Of a stretch of DNA of 64,000 nucleotides, positions 43,887-52,989 are shown piece by piece. The notes below the pieces were generated by a model. It saw only the letters and a list, made by a program, of their open reading frames with translations, was not told the DNA's origin and made no database searches. The position numbers were made by a program, and so were the translations under genes. This stretch comes from Pseudomonas sp. P8_241 (GTDB lineage: Bacteria > Pseudomonadota > Gammaproteobacteria > Pseudomonadales > Pseudomonadaceae), in the NCBI RefSeq assembly GCF_034008315.1, contig NZ_CP125377.1, positions 1,500,001-1,564,000 on the forward strand. The letters run 5' to 3'. Every line of letters starts with the position of its first letter. Positions within the stretch are counted from its first letter, which is position 1.

Positions 43887-45491
43887 ATGCTGTCGTATCA
43901 CCAAAAGCGTTTTCTGATCGTCGATGATTTCTCGGACTTCCGCAGTTCCGTGCGCTCAATGCTGCGCGAACTGGGGGTCAAGGAAGTGGACACCGCCGAT
44001 ACCGGCGAGCAGGCACTGAAAATGTGCTCGCAGAAGGCCTACGATTTCATCCTGCAGGACTTCCATCTGGGCGATGGCAAAAAGAATGGCCAGCAGGTAC
44101 TCGAAGACCTGATGGAGGAGAAGCTGATCAGCCATGAATCGGTGTTTGTCATGGTCACCGCCGAAACCAGCCAGGCCATGGTGCTCAGTGCGCTGGAACA
44201 TGAGCCTGACGCCTATCTGACCAAGCCGTTCAACCGTTCCAGCCTGGCCCAGCGCCTGGAGCGGCTGGAGCAGCGCAAGACCTTGCTCAAGCCGATCCTG
44301 CAAGCCCTCGATCGCGGCAAACCGATGGAAGTGCTCAATGCCTGCATCGTCCTGTGCAAGCAAGACATTCGCTATTCGCCGCTGTGCCTTCGATATCGCG
44401 CCGACGCGCTGCGCGATCTGAATCAAAACGAAGCACTGGAGCGTTTGTACGACAGCATCATTGCCGACCGACCTTTGCCATGGGCCTTTGCCGGGTTGGG
44501 CAAGTTGTTGTTCAAGCGCGGCCAGGTTGCGCAGGCCAAGGGTATTTACGAAAAGGCCCTTAAAGTGTTTCCGATGATGCCGTCGCTCTACGATGGCATG
44601 GCCGATGTGCTGGTCACCGAGGGTGACACCAGGGGCGCGCAGCGCGTGCTGGAAGAAGCGATTCGCCTGTCGCCACTGGCAGTGCGCCGGCAAGCGATGC
44701 TGGGCAAGTTGGCGATGACCAACGAAGATTTCGACACTGCCTCCAAAGCCTATCGCCAGGCCGTGGCCCAAGGCGCGCAGTCGCGCTTCAAGGATGCCGA
44801 GAGCAATCTTGGCCTGGCCCACGCCTTGATCAGCAAGGGCAGCGAACGGGGCCTGGACACGCGGACCCGACTTGAAATCAACACCACGCTAAGTGCTGTG
44901 GCCAAGGAAAATCCTGGCGATCCAGGGCTGCAAATTCGCGCACGCCTGATGAAAGCCACCAGCCTGTTGCTCAATGACGCCGAAACTGCCGACAAACTCA
45001 CCGAGCAAGCCTTGTTGCGACTTGATGGCATGGAGCAATTCATGAGTGCCGAAGCGGCGCTGCTGGTGGCCAAGCAGCTGAAGATGCTGGGCCAGTCTGA
45101 GGCCGGCACCGCGATGTTGAAAAGCTGTGTGGAAATCTACGGCGACGATCCGGTAGTGATGAAGGATATCGCCAAGCAAACCGATGATCCGACCATCCTC
45201 AACTCAGGCAACGCTGCGGCGGACCTCAACCGTCAGGGTGTGCGTGTGTACAAGACCGGCAACCTGGTGGAAGCACGGCAGCTGTTTCGCAAAGCGTTGG
45301 CGATGCAACCAAAGAACATCAGTATCGCGCTGAACATGGCGCAGTCGTTGTTGCATGGCACCGACACCAGCGTTGCGTCGGCAGAACTCGAGGAGTGCCA
45401 GGCCTGCTTGAAAATGGTGGGACTGATGCCCGAAACGGACGCGCGGTATCCGCGCTATCAGAAGCTCAAAAGCAAGGCGTTTGGCGAATGA
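43887..45491 (+). CDS. Response regulator with C-terminal tetratricopeptide repeats
   Basis: 534 residues. The receiver domain (about 1-125) has DD at 13-14, phospho-Asp in DFILQDFHLGDGKKNGQQVL (about 56), Thr in VMVTAETSQA and Lys in YLTKPFN. There is no DNA-binding domain; instead a long TPR array follows (ALYDSIIADRPLPWAFAGLG-type helices through ARQLFRKALAMQPKNISIAL), suited to protein-protein contacts. The kinase gene overlaps its stop codon, so the pair is one unit. A role in signalling to motility or stress is plausible but not shown by sequence. Confidence 0.88.
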   Translation: MLSYHQKRFLIVDDFSDFRSSVRSMLRELGVKEVDTADTGEQALKMCSQKAYDFILQDFHLGDGKKNGQQVLEDLMEEKLISHESVFVMVTAETSQAMVLSALEHEPDAYLTKPFNRSSLAQRLERLEQRKTLLKPILQALDRGKPMEVLNACIVLCKQDIRYSPLCLRYRADALRDLNQNEALERLYDSIIADRPLPWAFAGLGKLLFKRGQVAQAKGIYEKALKVFPMMPSLYDGMADVLVTEGDTRGAQRVLEEAIRLSPLAVRRQAMLGKLAMTNEDFDTASKAYRQAVAQGAQSRFKDAESNLGLAHALISKGSERGLDTRTRLEINTTLSAVAKENPGDPGLQIRARLMKATSLLLNDAETADKLTEQALLRLDGMEQFMSAEAALLVAKQLKMLGQSEAGTAMLKSCVEIYGDDPVVMKDIAKQTDDPTILNSGNAAADLNRQGVRVYKTGNLVEARQLFRKALAMQPKNISIALNMAQSLLHGTDTSVASAELEECQACLKMVGLMPETDARYPRYQKLKSKAFGE

Positions 45492-46180
45492 ACGACAACG
45501 AGCAGGGCCTGGATTTCTCCACGGTGATCGCTTCCACCGTGCACGACATGAAGAACTCGCTGACCTTGCTGATGCAAGCCCACAGCCAATGGCTGGCGCG
45601 CTTGCCTGCGCCTGCGCAACAGACGCCGGAGCAGGGTGTGATTGATTTCGAGTTCGCCCACCTCAATGGCATGCTGGTGCAGCTGCTGGGGCTGTACAAA
45701 CTCGGCGTCAACCAGATGCCCCTGCGACCGGCCTACCATGAACTGGACGACTTCATCGAAGCGCAACTGGCGTGTCATCAGGAGGTGTTTGCCAGTCGCG
45801 GCATCATGGTCACCTATGAAGTGGACCCATTGAGCCCCTTGGGTTTCTTCGACCGCGAGTTGATTGCCTCGGTTCTGGCCAACTGCATCAACAACGCGAT
45901 CCGCTACGCGCGCCATGCGTTGTTGATCAGCGTCAGCGACGAAGGCGGGCAACTGGTGCTGACCATCAACGACGACGGCGAGGGTTATCCGGCGCAGATG
46001 ATCGAGCGTCAGGCCGACTATGTTCAAGGCATCAACCAGAGCAGTGGCAGTACGGGCCTGGGTCTGTATTTTGCCGGGCAGATTGCCGCGCTGCATCAGC
46101 GCAATGGGGTTGGCGGGCGCACCGAAATCAGCAACGGTGGACCGTTGGGCGGTGGAGTGTTCAGCCTTTATCTCCCTTGA
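45488..46180 (+). CDS. Soluble sensor histidine kinase paired with the TPR response regulator
   Basis: 230 residues from the ATG at 45488, overlapping the previous stop by 4 bp (ATGA). It has no membrane segment. H-box STVHDMKNSLTLLMQAHSQW (about 17-36, phospho-His at 19), N-box ANCINNAIRYARHA, the D-box LTINDDGEGYPAQM and G-box SGSTGLGLYFAGQI form a complete small kinase without a recognisable sensor domain. Input is probably through a partner or the TPR regulator. Confidence 0.88.
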   Translation: MNDNEQGLDFSTVIASTVHDMKNSLTLLMQAHSQWLARLPAPAQQTPEQGVIDFEFAHLNGMLVQLLGLYKLGVNQMPLRPAYHELDDFIEAQLACHQEVFASRGIMVTYEVDPLSPLGFFDRELIASVLANCINNAIRYARHALLISVSDEGGQLVLTINDDGEGYPAQMIERQADYVQGINQSSGSTGLGLYFAGQIAALHQRNGVGGRTEISNGGPLGGGVFSLYLP

Positions 46181-46189
46181 TTGTTTGTC

Positions 46190-46274
46190 GTAGGAGCTGC
46201 CGAAGGCTGCGATCTTTTGATCCTGGAAATTAGACGATCGTCCGAACGCGGCCCGAGCCTTCGGCAGCTCCTAC
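46190..46274. repeat. REP doublet (inverted pair)
   Basis: GTAGGAGCTGCCGAAGGCT (46190-46208) is repeated inverted at 46256-46274, typical of intergenic REP/BIME elements of fluorescent pseudomonads. It lies between the kinase and glutamine-synthetase-like genes. Confidence 0.8.
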
Positions 46275-46379
46275 GAGGTTTTGTGTCTTTATTGATGTGG
46301 GCTGCTTGATATTCTGAACATGCGGAGTCTATTTTGTACGGTCGCCGTTCGCGGCTCGCACAATAACAAGGATTGCGTC

Positions 46380-47726
46380 ATGACAACCGTTGGCCTGAGT
46401 TCACTCGCGCAGCGATTGACGGGCATTGATGAAGTGGAATGTGTCACGCCGGATTTGAATGGCGTACCCCGGGGCAAAGTGATGACCTCCGAGGGTTTCC
46501 TCGACGGTCGGCGTTTGCAGTTGGCGCGGGGTGTGCTGCTGCAATGCATCATGGGCGGTTATCCGCCAGCGCGCTTTTACGGCAGCGATGACGGCGACCT
46601 GGCGTTGATTCCCGATCCCGGGCAAATCCACCGCTTGCCCTGGAGCAAACCGGCTCGGGCCTTCGCCATTTGCGATGCGAACGAGTTAGGCACCACCACC
46701 AGCTCCAACCTGTCGACCCGTGGTCAGCTCAAAGCCGTGCTCGCCCGTTATGCGGCCCTTGGCCTGGCACCGGTGGTGGCCACCGAGCTTGAGTTCTTCG
46801 TTTTTGCGCCCAACACCGACCCGACTCAAGCTTTCCTGCCGCCCCTGGGTCTGGACGGTCGTCGCGAGGACGGTCAGTCGGCGTTCAGCGTCAGCTCCAA
46901 CAACGGCTTGCGGCCGTTTTTCAATGAGGTCTACGAGTGCATGGCAGCGTTGGGGTTGCCCCGCGATACGTTCATGCACGAGATGGGCGTGAGCCAGTTC
47001 GAGATCAATCTGCTGCATGGTGATCCACTGTTGCTGGCCGACCAGACGTTCCTGTTCAAGCATCTTCTGAAAGAAGTCGCGATCAAACACGGCCTGAGCG
47101 TTGTCTGCATGGCCAAGCCGTTGGCGCATACGCCGGGCAGTTCCATGCACATTCACCAGAGTGTGGTTGAGGTCGATTCGGGGCGTAACGTGTTCAGTGA
47201 CAAGGCGGGGGAGGAGACGGCGACTTTCCGGCATTTCATCGCCGGTCAGCAGGCCTGCATGGCGGACTTCACCGCTTTGTTTGCGCCGAACGTGAACTCG
47301 TACCAGCGCTTGTGCCACCCTTATGCGTCGCCGAACAATGCGTGCTGGTCCCATGACAACCGGGCGGCCGGACTGCGAATTCCGGCGAGTTTGCCGGTGG
47401 CGCGGCGGGTCGAAAACCGCTTGCCGGGGGCTGACGCCAATCCGTACCTGGCGATTGCCGCGAGCCTCGCGGCAGGGTTGCATGGCATCGAGAACAAGCT
47501 GGAGCCGAGCGCGCCGATCCAGGGCGAGTTTGAAGTGCCGGACAATCTTTCATTGCCGTGTACCTTGCACGCGGCGCTTGAGCGTCTGAAACGTAGCCAG
47601 TTGGCCAAGGAACTGTTCGGTGCGGAATTCATCGAAGGCTACATCGCTTCGAAGACCCTGGAGCTGACCAGCTTTTATGATGAAATTACTCCCTGGGAAC
47701 GGCGTGTTTTAGCGGCCCAGGCCTGA
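46380..47726 (+). CDS. Glutamine synthetase family protein (gamma-glutamylpolyamine synthetase type)
   Basis: 448 residues from the ATG at 46380 (AAGGA upstream). It is a GS fold with N-terminal beta-grasp (VECVTPDLNGVPRGKVM) and catalytic domain: VVATELEFFVF (metal Glu), HEMGVSQFEINLLHG, MAKPLAHTPGSSMHIHQSV and the late NRAAGLRIPASLPVARRVEN with RLPGADANPYLAIAAS. The absence of the adenylylation Tyr loop and the PuuA/SpuI-like pattern suggest ligation of glutamate to a polyamine or ethanolamine-like amine rather than ammonia assimilation. Monocistronic, conserved chromosomal setting. Confidence 0.88.
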   Translation: MTTVGLSSLAQRLTGIDEVECVTPDLNGVPRGKVMTSEGFLDGRRLQLARGVLLQCIMGGYPPARFYGSDDGDLALIPDPGQIHRLPWSKPARAFAICDANELGTTTSSNLSTRGQLKAVLARYAALGLAPVVATELEFFVFAPNTDPTQAFLPPLGLDGRREDGQSAFSVSSNNGLRPFFNEVYECMAALGLPRDTFMHEMGVSQFEINLLHGDPLLLADQTFLFKHLLKEVAIKHGLSVVCMAKPLAHTPGSSMHIHQSVVEVDSGRNVFSDKAGEETATFRHFIAGQQACMADFTALFAPNVNSYQRLCHPYASPNNACWSHDNRAAGLRIPASLPVARRVENRLPGADANPYLAIAASLAAGLHGIENKLEPSAPIQGEFEVPDNLSLPCTLHAALERLKRSQLAKELFGAEFIEGYIASKTLELTSFYDEITPWERRVLAAQA

Positions 47727-47797
47727 CGTCCCGTCGACATCGGGCTATTGTTCAGCGATAGCCCGATCTTCACTGCAAGGAGCCGCTCGGAACGCCG

Positions 47798-49168
47798 ATG
47801 CGCCAAATCTGGAAATCCTTTCGAGCGCTTTATTTCGCCTCGCTGATGATGTTGATCGGCTCGGGCCTGTTGAGTACTTACCTGGCGTTGCGCCTGGCGG
47901 CCGATCATGTCGACAGCCTGTGGGTCGGTGCGTTGATGGCCGCCAACTATTTCGGCCTGGTGCTGGGTGGCAAGATCGGTCACCGGTTGATTGCCCGGGT
48001 CGGGCATATCCGGGCCTATTCGGCCTGTGCCGGGATCGTCGGCGCGGCGGTGCTCGGTCATGGCCTGGTGGACTGGTTGCCGGCCTGGCTGTTTTTACGG
48101 GTGATCGTCGGCCTCGGCATGATGTGCCAATACATGGTGATCGAAAGCTGGCTGAACGAGCAGGCCGATGCCAATCAGCGCGGGATGGTCTTCAGCGGTT
48201 ACATGATCGCGTCGTATCTGGGACTGGTGCTCGGGCAACTGATCCTGGTCATGCACCCGGCACTGGGGCTTGAACTGCTGATGTTGGTTGCCCTGTGTTT
48301 TGCGCTGTGTCTGGTGCCTGTAGCCTTGACTCGGCGAATTCACCCGGCCCCTTTGCATCCGGCTCCGATGGAGCCGCGTTTCTTTATCAAGCGCGTTCCG
48401 CAGTCGTTGAGCACGGTGTTGGGTGCGGGTCTGATCATTGGTTCGTTCTATGGTCTGGCACCGCTGTATGCCTCGCAGCAAGGGCTGAGTACGGAGCAGG
48501 TCGGTCTGTTCATGGGTAGCTGCATTTTTGCCGGGCTGGTGGTGCAGTGGCCGTTGGGCTGGTTGTCCGATCGTTATGACCGGGCGCTGCTGATCCGCTG
48601 TTTTGCCATGTGCCTGGCAGTCGCGGCGTTACCGCTGGCGATCCTGCCGAAGGTGCCGCTGGAGGTGTTGTTCGTCATCGGCTTCCTCTGCTCGCTGGTG
48701 CAATTTTGCCTGTACCCGCTGGCGGTGGCGTTCTCCAATGACCATGTCGAAGGGGATCGCCGGGTGTCGCTGACGGCGATGCTGCTGGTGACCTACGGCA
48801 TTGGCGCGAGTGTCGGGCCGTTGGCGGCGGGGGTGCTGATGAAGCTGTTCGGTAGTCAGAGCCTGTATGCGTTTTTCAGTTTCTTTGCGTTGGTGCTGGT
48901 CTGGCGGATTCGGCCGAAGGCAGTAACCAATCTGCACCAGGTCGACGATGCGCCGCTGCATCACGTGGCGATGCCGGACAGCATGTCGAGTTCGCCCCTG
49001 GTCGCGGCGCTTGACCCGCGTGTCGATGAGCAAGTGGTGCAGGAACAGATGCAGTCGCCGGTCACCCCTGAGACTGAATCCGAGCCTGAGTTGCCCACAG
49101 AAAACGATCAACCACCGCAAGACCCTGACTCGGGGCGCGAGCAGAGCTTTACCGAAGCCAGACCCTGA
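47798..49168 (+). CDS. Major facilitator superfamily transporter
   Basis: 456 residues with about 12 hydrophobic helices. MFS motif A-like loops are GGKIGHRLIARVGHIRAYS (about 55-73) and GWLSDRYDRALLIRCFA (about 250-266), and the conserved VIESWLNEQADANQRG lies between TM4 and TM5, typical of the YcaD-like group. The last ~70 residues form a hydrophilic, acidic, Pro/Glu/Gln-rich cytoplasmic tail (TPETESEPELPTEND). Substrate unknown. A terminator follows at 49181. Confidence 0.9.
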   Translation: MRQIWKSFRALYFASLMMLIGSGLLSTYLALRLAADHVDSLWVGALMAANYFGLVLGGKIGHRLIARVGHIRAYSACAGIVGAAVLGHGLVDWLPAWLFLRVIVGLGMMCQYMVIESWLNEQADANQRGMVFSGYMIASYLGLVLGQLILVMHPALGLELLMLVALCFALCLVPVALTRRIHPAPLHPAPMEPRFFIKRVPQSLSTVLGAGLIIGSFYGLAPLYASQQGLSTEQVGLFMGSCIFAGLVVQWPLGWLSDRYDRALLIRCFAMCLAVAALPLAILPKVPLEVLFVIGFLCSLVQFCLYPLAVAFSNDHVEGDRRVSLTAMLLVTYGIGASVGPLAAGVLMKLFGSQSLYAFFSFFALVLVWRIRPKAVTNLHQVDDAPLHHVAMPDSMSSSPLVAALDPRVDEQVVQEQMQSPVTPETESEPELPTENDQPPQDPDSGREQSFTEARP

Positions 49169-49180
49169 ATCGGGGGGATA

Positions 49181-49219
49181 AAAAAACGGGCAGTCACCGC
49201 AAGGGGCTGCCCGTTTTTT
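49181..49219 (+). terminator. Intrinsic terminator after the MFS gene
   Basis: AAAAAACGGGCAG ... CTGCCCGTTTTTT hairpin with a T6 run, 12 bp after the stop at 49168. It can also work on the minus strand, facing the ycgR transcript. Confidence 0.9.
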
Positions 49220-49301
49220 GTAGGAGCTGGCTTGCCAGCAAAGGCGTCTGTTGCATCCACACAGGACCCAGCGACGCCTTCGCCGGCAAGCCGGCTCCTA
49301 C
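49220..49301. repeat. REP doublet
   Basis: GTAGGAGCTGGCTTGCCAGC at 49220-49239 and its inverted, slightly altered copy ending at 49301 (GCCGGCTCCTAC), in the convergent space between the MFS gene and ycgR. Confidence 0.8.
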
Positions 49302-49319
49302 AGGGGGCGAAACGTCAGA

Positions 49320-50066
49320 TCAGAAGTCGTCTTTGTCGAAGCGACGGGCTTCACGTTGCAGCTGGTAGACGAATCGCTCGACCTGACGCTGCACCAGTCC
49401 GCTCATGTTGTGGAAGCGGATGCCGGCGAAGGTGGTGGAGATTCTTTCTTCGAAGTGCAGATAACGCAGCTCGACCGGTGCGGTCATCTTGCCGAAAGGC
49501 AGGTCGGCATTGAAGCGGTCGTAAACCTGGCCCAGTTGCAGGCTGCCGGTGATGTCGCCTTCGAAGCGCAATTTGCAGCCGGTGGCGGAAATATCCAGCA
49601 ACTTGCCGCTGATAGGCGTTTTGAGTTTTTCACCGTCCAGATTGACGCTGACCAGTTGCGCCAGTTTCAGTGCCGCGCGAAAGGCATTGCGGCGCTGGTG
49701 GTAGACCACTTCATCGGGCAGGGTGCCGCGGTAGCAACGAGCGCCAGCGGATTCATCGATGGTCAACGGACCATTGCTTTCCCAGGCAATGCGAACACCT
49801 TCATGGAAACCTTCGACCTTGTAAGGTTCGCCAGCCAGCAAGAAGCGTTCGCCATCACGGGGTATCATTTCGTCCAGGGCAAGCATGTTGCTGTCGCGGT
49901 CGAGGTCCACCAGATAGCTCTGGAAGCGCTGACTGCGTTCGTGGAAGGTGATGATCAGCGGGTCATGACTTTCTTGCAGCTGGCGCAGATTGCTGGAGAT
50001 CTCCAAGGGCGTGCTGAGCACCTTGGGTGGCTGCGGAGCATCTTCCGCGGTTAAGGCATTGGACAC
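49320..50066 (-). CDS. ycgR: Flagellar brake protein YcgR, PilZ domain (c-di-GMP receptor)
   Basis: 248 residues from a GTG at 50066 (GGAG upstream). The N-terminal YcgR domain (about 20-120) is followed by the PilZ domain. The c-di-GMP binding signature is present: QRRNAFR (RxxxR) at about 123-129 and DISATG (DxSxxG) at about 157-162. YcgR-class proteins slow or bias the flagellar motor when c-di-GMP is high. It sits next to flgN-flgM, which fits. Confidence 0.92.
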   Translation of the reverse strand: MSNALTAEDAPQPPKVLSTPLEISSNLRQLQESHDPLIITFHERSQRFQSYLVDLDRDSNMLALDEMIPRDGERFLLAGEPYKVEGFHEGVRIAWESNGPLTIDESAGARCYRGTLPDEVVYHQRRNAFRAALKLAQLVSVNLDGEKLKTPISGKLLDISATGCKLRFEGDITGSLQLGQVYDRFNADLPFGKMTAPVELRYLHFEERISTTFAGIRFHNMSGLVQRQVERFVYQLQREARRFDKDDF

Positions 50067-50157
50067 GGTTAATCAATCTCCAGACAAAATTTGACTACGG
50101 CTGGCCATCATTTTGCCAGTATGTTGCGCGTCTTGATAGAGCGGGTCACCGACCGGC

Positions 50158-50625
50158 TCAAGCCTGACTGAGCGGTCGCGGCTTGGCAAGCCTGGAGAAA
50201 GTACCACTGGCGTCGTAAAGCGCCGGAGTATCGCCGCCGTTGAGGATTTTCAGCTGGGTGGCTGTAGCGGCCTGCTGCGTCAGGATCGACTGCCCGTTGT
50301 TGGCATTGATGGCCTGGCATTGGGCCAGAAGATCGGTCAGAGCGTCACTTTGCATCAGAAGTTGATCGCCAATGCTCGATTGGCTGGCCAGTTGCTCAAG
50401 ACCGCTTCTGTTGGCCGGCAGGTTGAGGCTGGCGAGAATTTCACTGCGCTTGCGGCCATGCTGTTCAAGCAAAACGATCAGTGCCTGTTTCTGCGCCAGA
50501 ATGCCCTCAAGCAGCGGCATGTCACGACCGTGCAGGGCAAGGGATTCGGTCTGCAATAACCCCATCAATTGTTGCAGGGGAGCAAAATCGTCGGTGATCA
50601 GTTGCAGTAGATTAGTGTCGTGCAT
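50158..50625 (-). CDS. flgN: Flagellar export chaperone FlgN
   Basis: 155 residues, all-helical: LLQLITDDFAPLQQLMGLLQ then TESLALHGRDMPLLEGILAQ, with the C-terminal end PRPLSQA. It fits the FlgN family that escorts hook-associated FlgK and FlgL to the export gate. It lies 48 bp after flgM on the same strand; the flgMN pairing is standard. Confidence 0.9.
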   Translation of the reverse strand: MHDTNLLQLITDDFAPLQQLMGLLQTESLALHGRDMPLLEGILAQKQALIVLLEQHGRKRSEILASLNLPANRSGLEQLASQSSIGDQLLMQSDALTDLLAQCQAINANNGQSILTQQAATATQLKILNGGDTPALYDASGTFSRLAKPRPLSQA

Positions 50626-50673
50626 GGCTGGCCTTGGGTGTTAAGCGTCCAAAAGCCTGGCGCCGGCCGTGGC

Positions 50674-51000
50674 CTAGCGCTGGGCTTCGAAGTTGAGCAG
50701 TTTGCTGGCTACGCGGTTGCTGTCGACTTTGTAGCTGCCATCGGCAATCGCTGCTTTCAACTCGGCCACGCGGGCTTTGTCGACGGCAGGCTGATCGCGC
50801 AGCTTGTCAGTGACCTTCTGCAACTGCTGAGCCTCATTGCTGAGGTGTACCGATTCCCCGCTTTTGGATGTACCGACCTGCTCCGCCGCGGATTCCAGTG
50901 GCGCAGATTTTCCGGCCTCGATGCTTTCTTTGCTGGCACTGGTACGTGTACTGCCCGTAAGGGGCGCGGAGCTGTTCAAACGGCTGAAATCGATGACCAT
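50674..51000 (-). CDS. flgM: Anti-sigma-28 factor FlgM
   Basis: 108 residues from the ATG at 51000; the longer frame is not a gene start. [20 protein letters not shown] at the N-terminus and the FliA-binding half [20 protein letters not shown] then [20 protein letters not shown] are classical. FlgM binds FliA until secreted through the finished hook. A FliA-type promoter is found directly upstream (51036-51062), giving the usual feedback. Confidence 0.94.
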   Translation of the reverse strand: MVIDFSRLNSSAPLTGSTRTSASKESIEAGKSAPLESAAEQVGTSKSGESVHLSNEAQQLQKVTDKLRDQPAVDKARVAELKAAIADGSYKVDSNRVASKLLNFEAQR

Positions 51001-51035
51001 GATAAAAACCTCTGGGGATTTGGACGCTTGCCATG

Positions 51036-51062
51036 TTTTCGGCCATTCCCTGGAAAACTTTA
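51036..51062 (-). promoter_or_regulatory. Sigma-28 (FliA) promoter for flgMN
   Basis: On the minus strand: TAAA, 15 bp, GCCGAAAA, one base off the consensus TAAA-N15-GCCGATAA. The -10 element ends 36 bp before the flgM ATG. Confidence 0.75.
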
Positions 51063-51169
51063 GGCCCATTTATCAATGAGCCTTGCGCGCGTCAGCGCTT
51101 GCTCTGCATAGAGCACAGTCTAGGGAACAGCCGGGGCGAGCGCCACATTCTCGTGATCGGACAGCTTCT

Positions 51170-51928
51170 CTACATAGACACTTCCACCTGTCCAGGCGCG
51201 GTGACCTGTGCCTTGATGACGCGCTGGGAGTTGAGGTTTTTCACCCGGATCTGCTCGCTCAAACTCCCGTTGGACAGGGCTTCGCCCGGCATGCGCACGC
51301 TGAGCGTACCGCTGCGGGCGGTGATTACCACTTGATCGCCCTTGCGAATGACTTCTGCCTGTTCGATGTTCACCAGTGTGACGACCTGGTCGGTGACCAT
51401 TGGTCGGGTCAGTCTCTGTCCGATCGCCTGGTCGAGGGAGGTCAGGTAGCCCTGGCTGATCAGGCTGATGTCGCGCTCGCGCAGGAGCACATCTTCAGGT
51501 TCGACAATGGCTGCGCGGCGCAGGGGACGGGCGGAGGTTACGACGTCGCGAAACAGCCGGACTTGAGCGGGTACGAAGACTGTCCAGGGGGCTGCGCCTT
51601 CGCAGCGAACCTTCACGGTAACCCGCCCGATCGGCTTTGGACTTTCGAGTGTGGCTGTCAATTCCTTGTCGCACATGGGCATGTGCATGCGTGGATCGAG
51701 CTGATTGACCTGGATCTCGTAGCGACCTTGCGTTTGACTGGTGGCCAGATAGTCCTCTACGGTGAATTCAAGAAACCCCTGAGTGACGCCGATAAGCATG
51801 TCAGGCAAGGTAACCGCGTCAGCAAGGGCAGGGCTGCCAGCGTTGAACAGGCAAACAGCCGCCAGCACACCGAGCCATTTGCGGCGGGGTGTAGTCAGGC
51901 GTCGGAAAAATGTCGGTTCTGTGTTCAT
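51170..51928 (-). CDS. flgA: Flagellar P-ring assembly chaperone FlgA
   Basis: 252 residues with a signal peptide (KWLGVLAAVCLFNAGSPALA), so periplasmic. It carries the FlgA/SAF domain: VFVPAQVRLFRDVVTSARPL, PRGAAIVEPEDVLLRERDIS-type start of SAF, QGYLTSLDQAIGQRLTRPMV and the end VKNLNSQRVIKAQVTAPGQV. FlgA helps FlgI form the P-ring. It is transcribed towards flgM and divergent from cheV, with a sigma-54 promoter in the gap. Confidence 0.93.
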   Translation of the reverse strand: MNTEPTFFRRLTTPRRKWLGVLAAVCLFNAGSPALADAVTLPDMLIGVTQGFLEFTVEDYLATSQTQGRYEIQVNQLDPRMHMPMCDKELTATLESPKPIGRVTVKVRCEGAAPWTVFVPAQVRLFRDVVTSARPLRRAAIVEPEDVLLRERDISLISQGYLTSLDQAIGQRLTRPMVTDQVVTLVNIEQAEVIRKGDQVVITARSGTLSVRMPGEALSNGSLSEQIRVKNLNSQRVIKAQVTAPGQVEVSM

Positions 51929-51940
51929 AACGATTAAAAA

Positions 51941-51956
51941 AGCAAGCGCCGTGCCG
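51941..51956 (-). promoter_or_regulatory. Sigma-54 promoter for flgA
   Basis: Minus-strand CGGCACGGCGCTTGCT, matching TGGCACG-N4-TTGCT at all but the first base, 12 bp before the flgA ATG. The start would be very close, so a short leader is implied. Flagellar class II genes in Pseudomonas use RpoN with FleQ. Confidence 0.6.
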
Positions 51957-52011
51957 TTTAGTGACGAAGGCGCGTCGCAACAACACTTGGCGTTGGTGTG
52001 GGAGTTTGGGC

Positions 52012-52944
52012 ATGGCGGGTGTAATGGATTCGGTGAACCAGCGCACGCAACTGGTGGGGCAGAATCGCCTTGAGCTGTTGTTGTTCCGTCTTGACGGTCA
52101 GCAGCTGTACGGGATCAACGTCTTCAAGGTTCGGGAGGTGCTGCAATGTCCCAAACTGACGCTGATGCCCAAGTCCAGTCCTGTCGTGTGCGGTGTGGCG
52201 AACATCCGGGGGGCGACCATTCCGATCCTTGATCTGGCGATGGCGACTGGCTCCGGTGCTTTGAAGGACAAGAACAATCCGTTTGTGATCATCACGGAGT
52301 ACAACACCAAGACCCAGGGTTTCCTGGTGCGCTCGGTGGAACGCATCGTCAACATGAACTGGGAAGAGATCCATCCGCCACCCAAGGGCACCGGACGCGA
52401 TCACTACCTGACGGCGGTGACCCGGGTCGATAACCAGTTAGTCGAAATCATCGACGTCGAGAAGGTGCTGGCGGAAGTCGCACCAACGCCTGAAGCGATT
52501 TCTGCCGGGGTGATCGATGTCGAAACCCAGCACAAGGCGCTTTCATTACGCGTGCTGACGGTCGACGACTCGTCCGTGGCACGCAAGCAGGTCACGCGTT
52601 GCCTGCAAACGGTCGGCGTCGAAGTGGTGGCGCTGAACGACGGCAAGCAAGCACTGGATTACCTGCGCAAACTGGTCGATGAGGGCAAGAAGCCGGAAGA
52701 GGAGTTCCTGATGATGATTTCCGACATCGAGATGCCGGAGATGGACGGGTACACCCTGACGGCGGAAATCCGCAACGACCCGCGCATGCAAAAGCTTCAT
52801 ATCATCCTGCATACGTCCTTGTCCGGGGTATTCAATCAGGCGATGGTCAAGAAAGTCGGTGCCGATGACTTCCTGGCCAAATTCCGACCTGATGACCTGG
52901 CATCCCGGGTAGTCGACCGGATCAAGGCAGCAGATATCAGCTAG
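52012..52944 (+). CDS. cheV: Chemotaxis protein CheV
   Basis: 310 residues from the ATG at 52012 (GGAG upstream). The CheW-like domain (about 12-160) has LLLFRLDGQQLYGINVFKVR and the GVANIRGATIPILDLA loop. The receiver domain (about 175-308) has acidic pair DD in LTVDDSSVARKQ, phospho-Asp in MMISDIEMPEMDGYTL and Lys in DFLAKFRPDDLA. CheV couples receptors to CheA and buffers phosphate flux. It lies 45 bp upstream of cheR, in one operon. Confidence 0.95.
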   Translation: MAGVMDSVNQRTQLVGQNRLELLLFRLDGQQLYGINVFKVREVLQCPKLTLMPKSSPVVCGVANIRGATIPILDLAMATGSGALKDKNNPFVIITEYNTKTQGFLVRSVERIVNMNWEEIHPPPKGTGRDHYLTAVTRVDNQLVEIIDVEKVLAEVAPTPEAISAGVIDVETQHKALSLRVLTVDDSSVARKQVTRCLQTVGVEVVALNDGKQALDYLRKLVDEGKKPEEEFLMMISDIEMPEMDGYTLTAEIRNDPRMQKLHIILHTSLSGVFNQAMVKKVGADDFLAKFRPDDLASRVVDRIKAADIS

Positions 52945-52989
52945 GGGCCTGTGCCCCTGGCAATCAACACGATTTAAGAGGCGGCATCA

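Noticed and set aside
51929..51960. Sigma-28 promoter for cheV
   Set aside because: TAAA and GCCGTTTA are present but with 14 instead of 15 bp spacing and a poor -10; the same bases already form the flgA sigma-54 promoter on the other strand.
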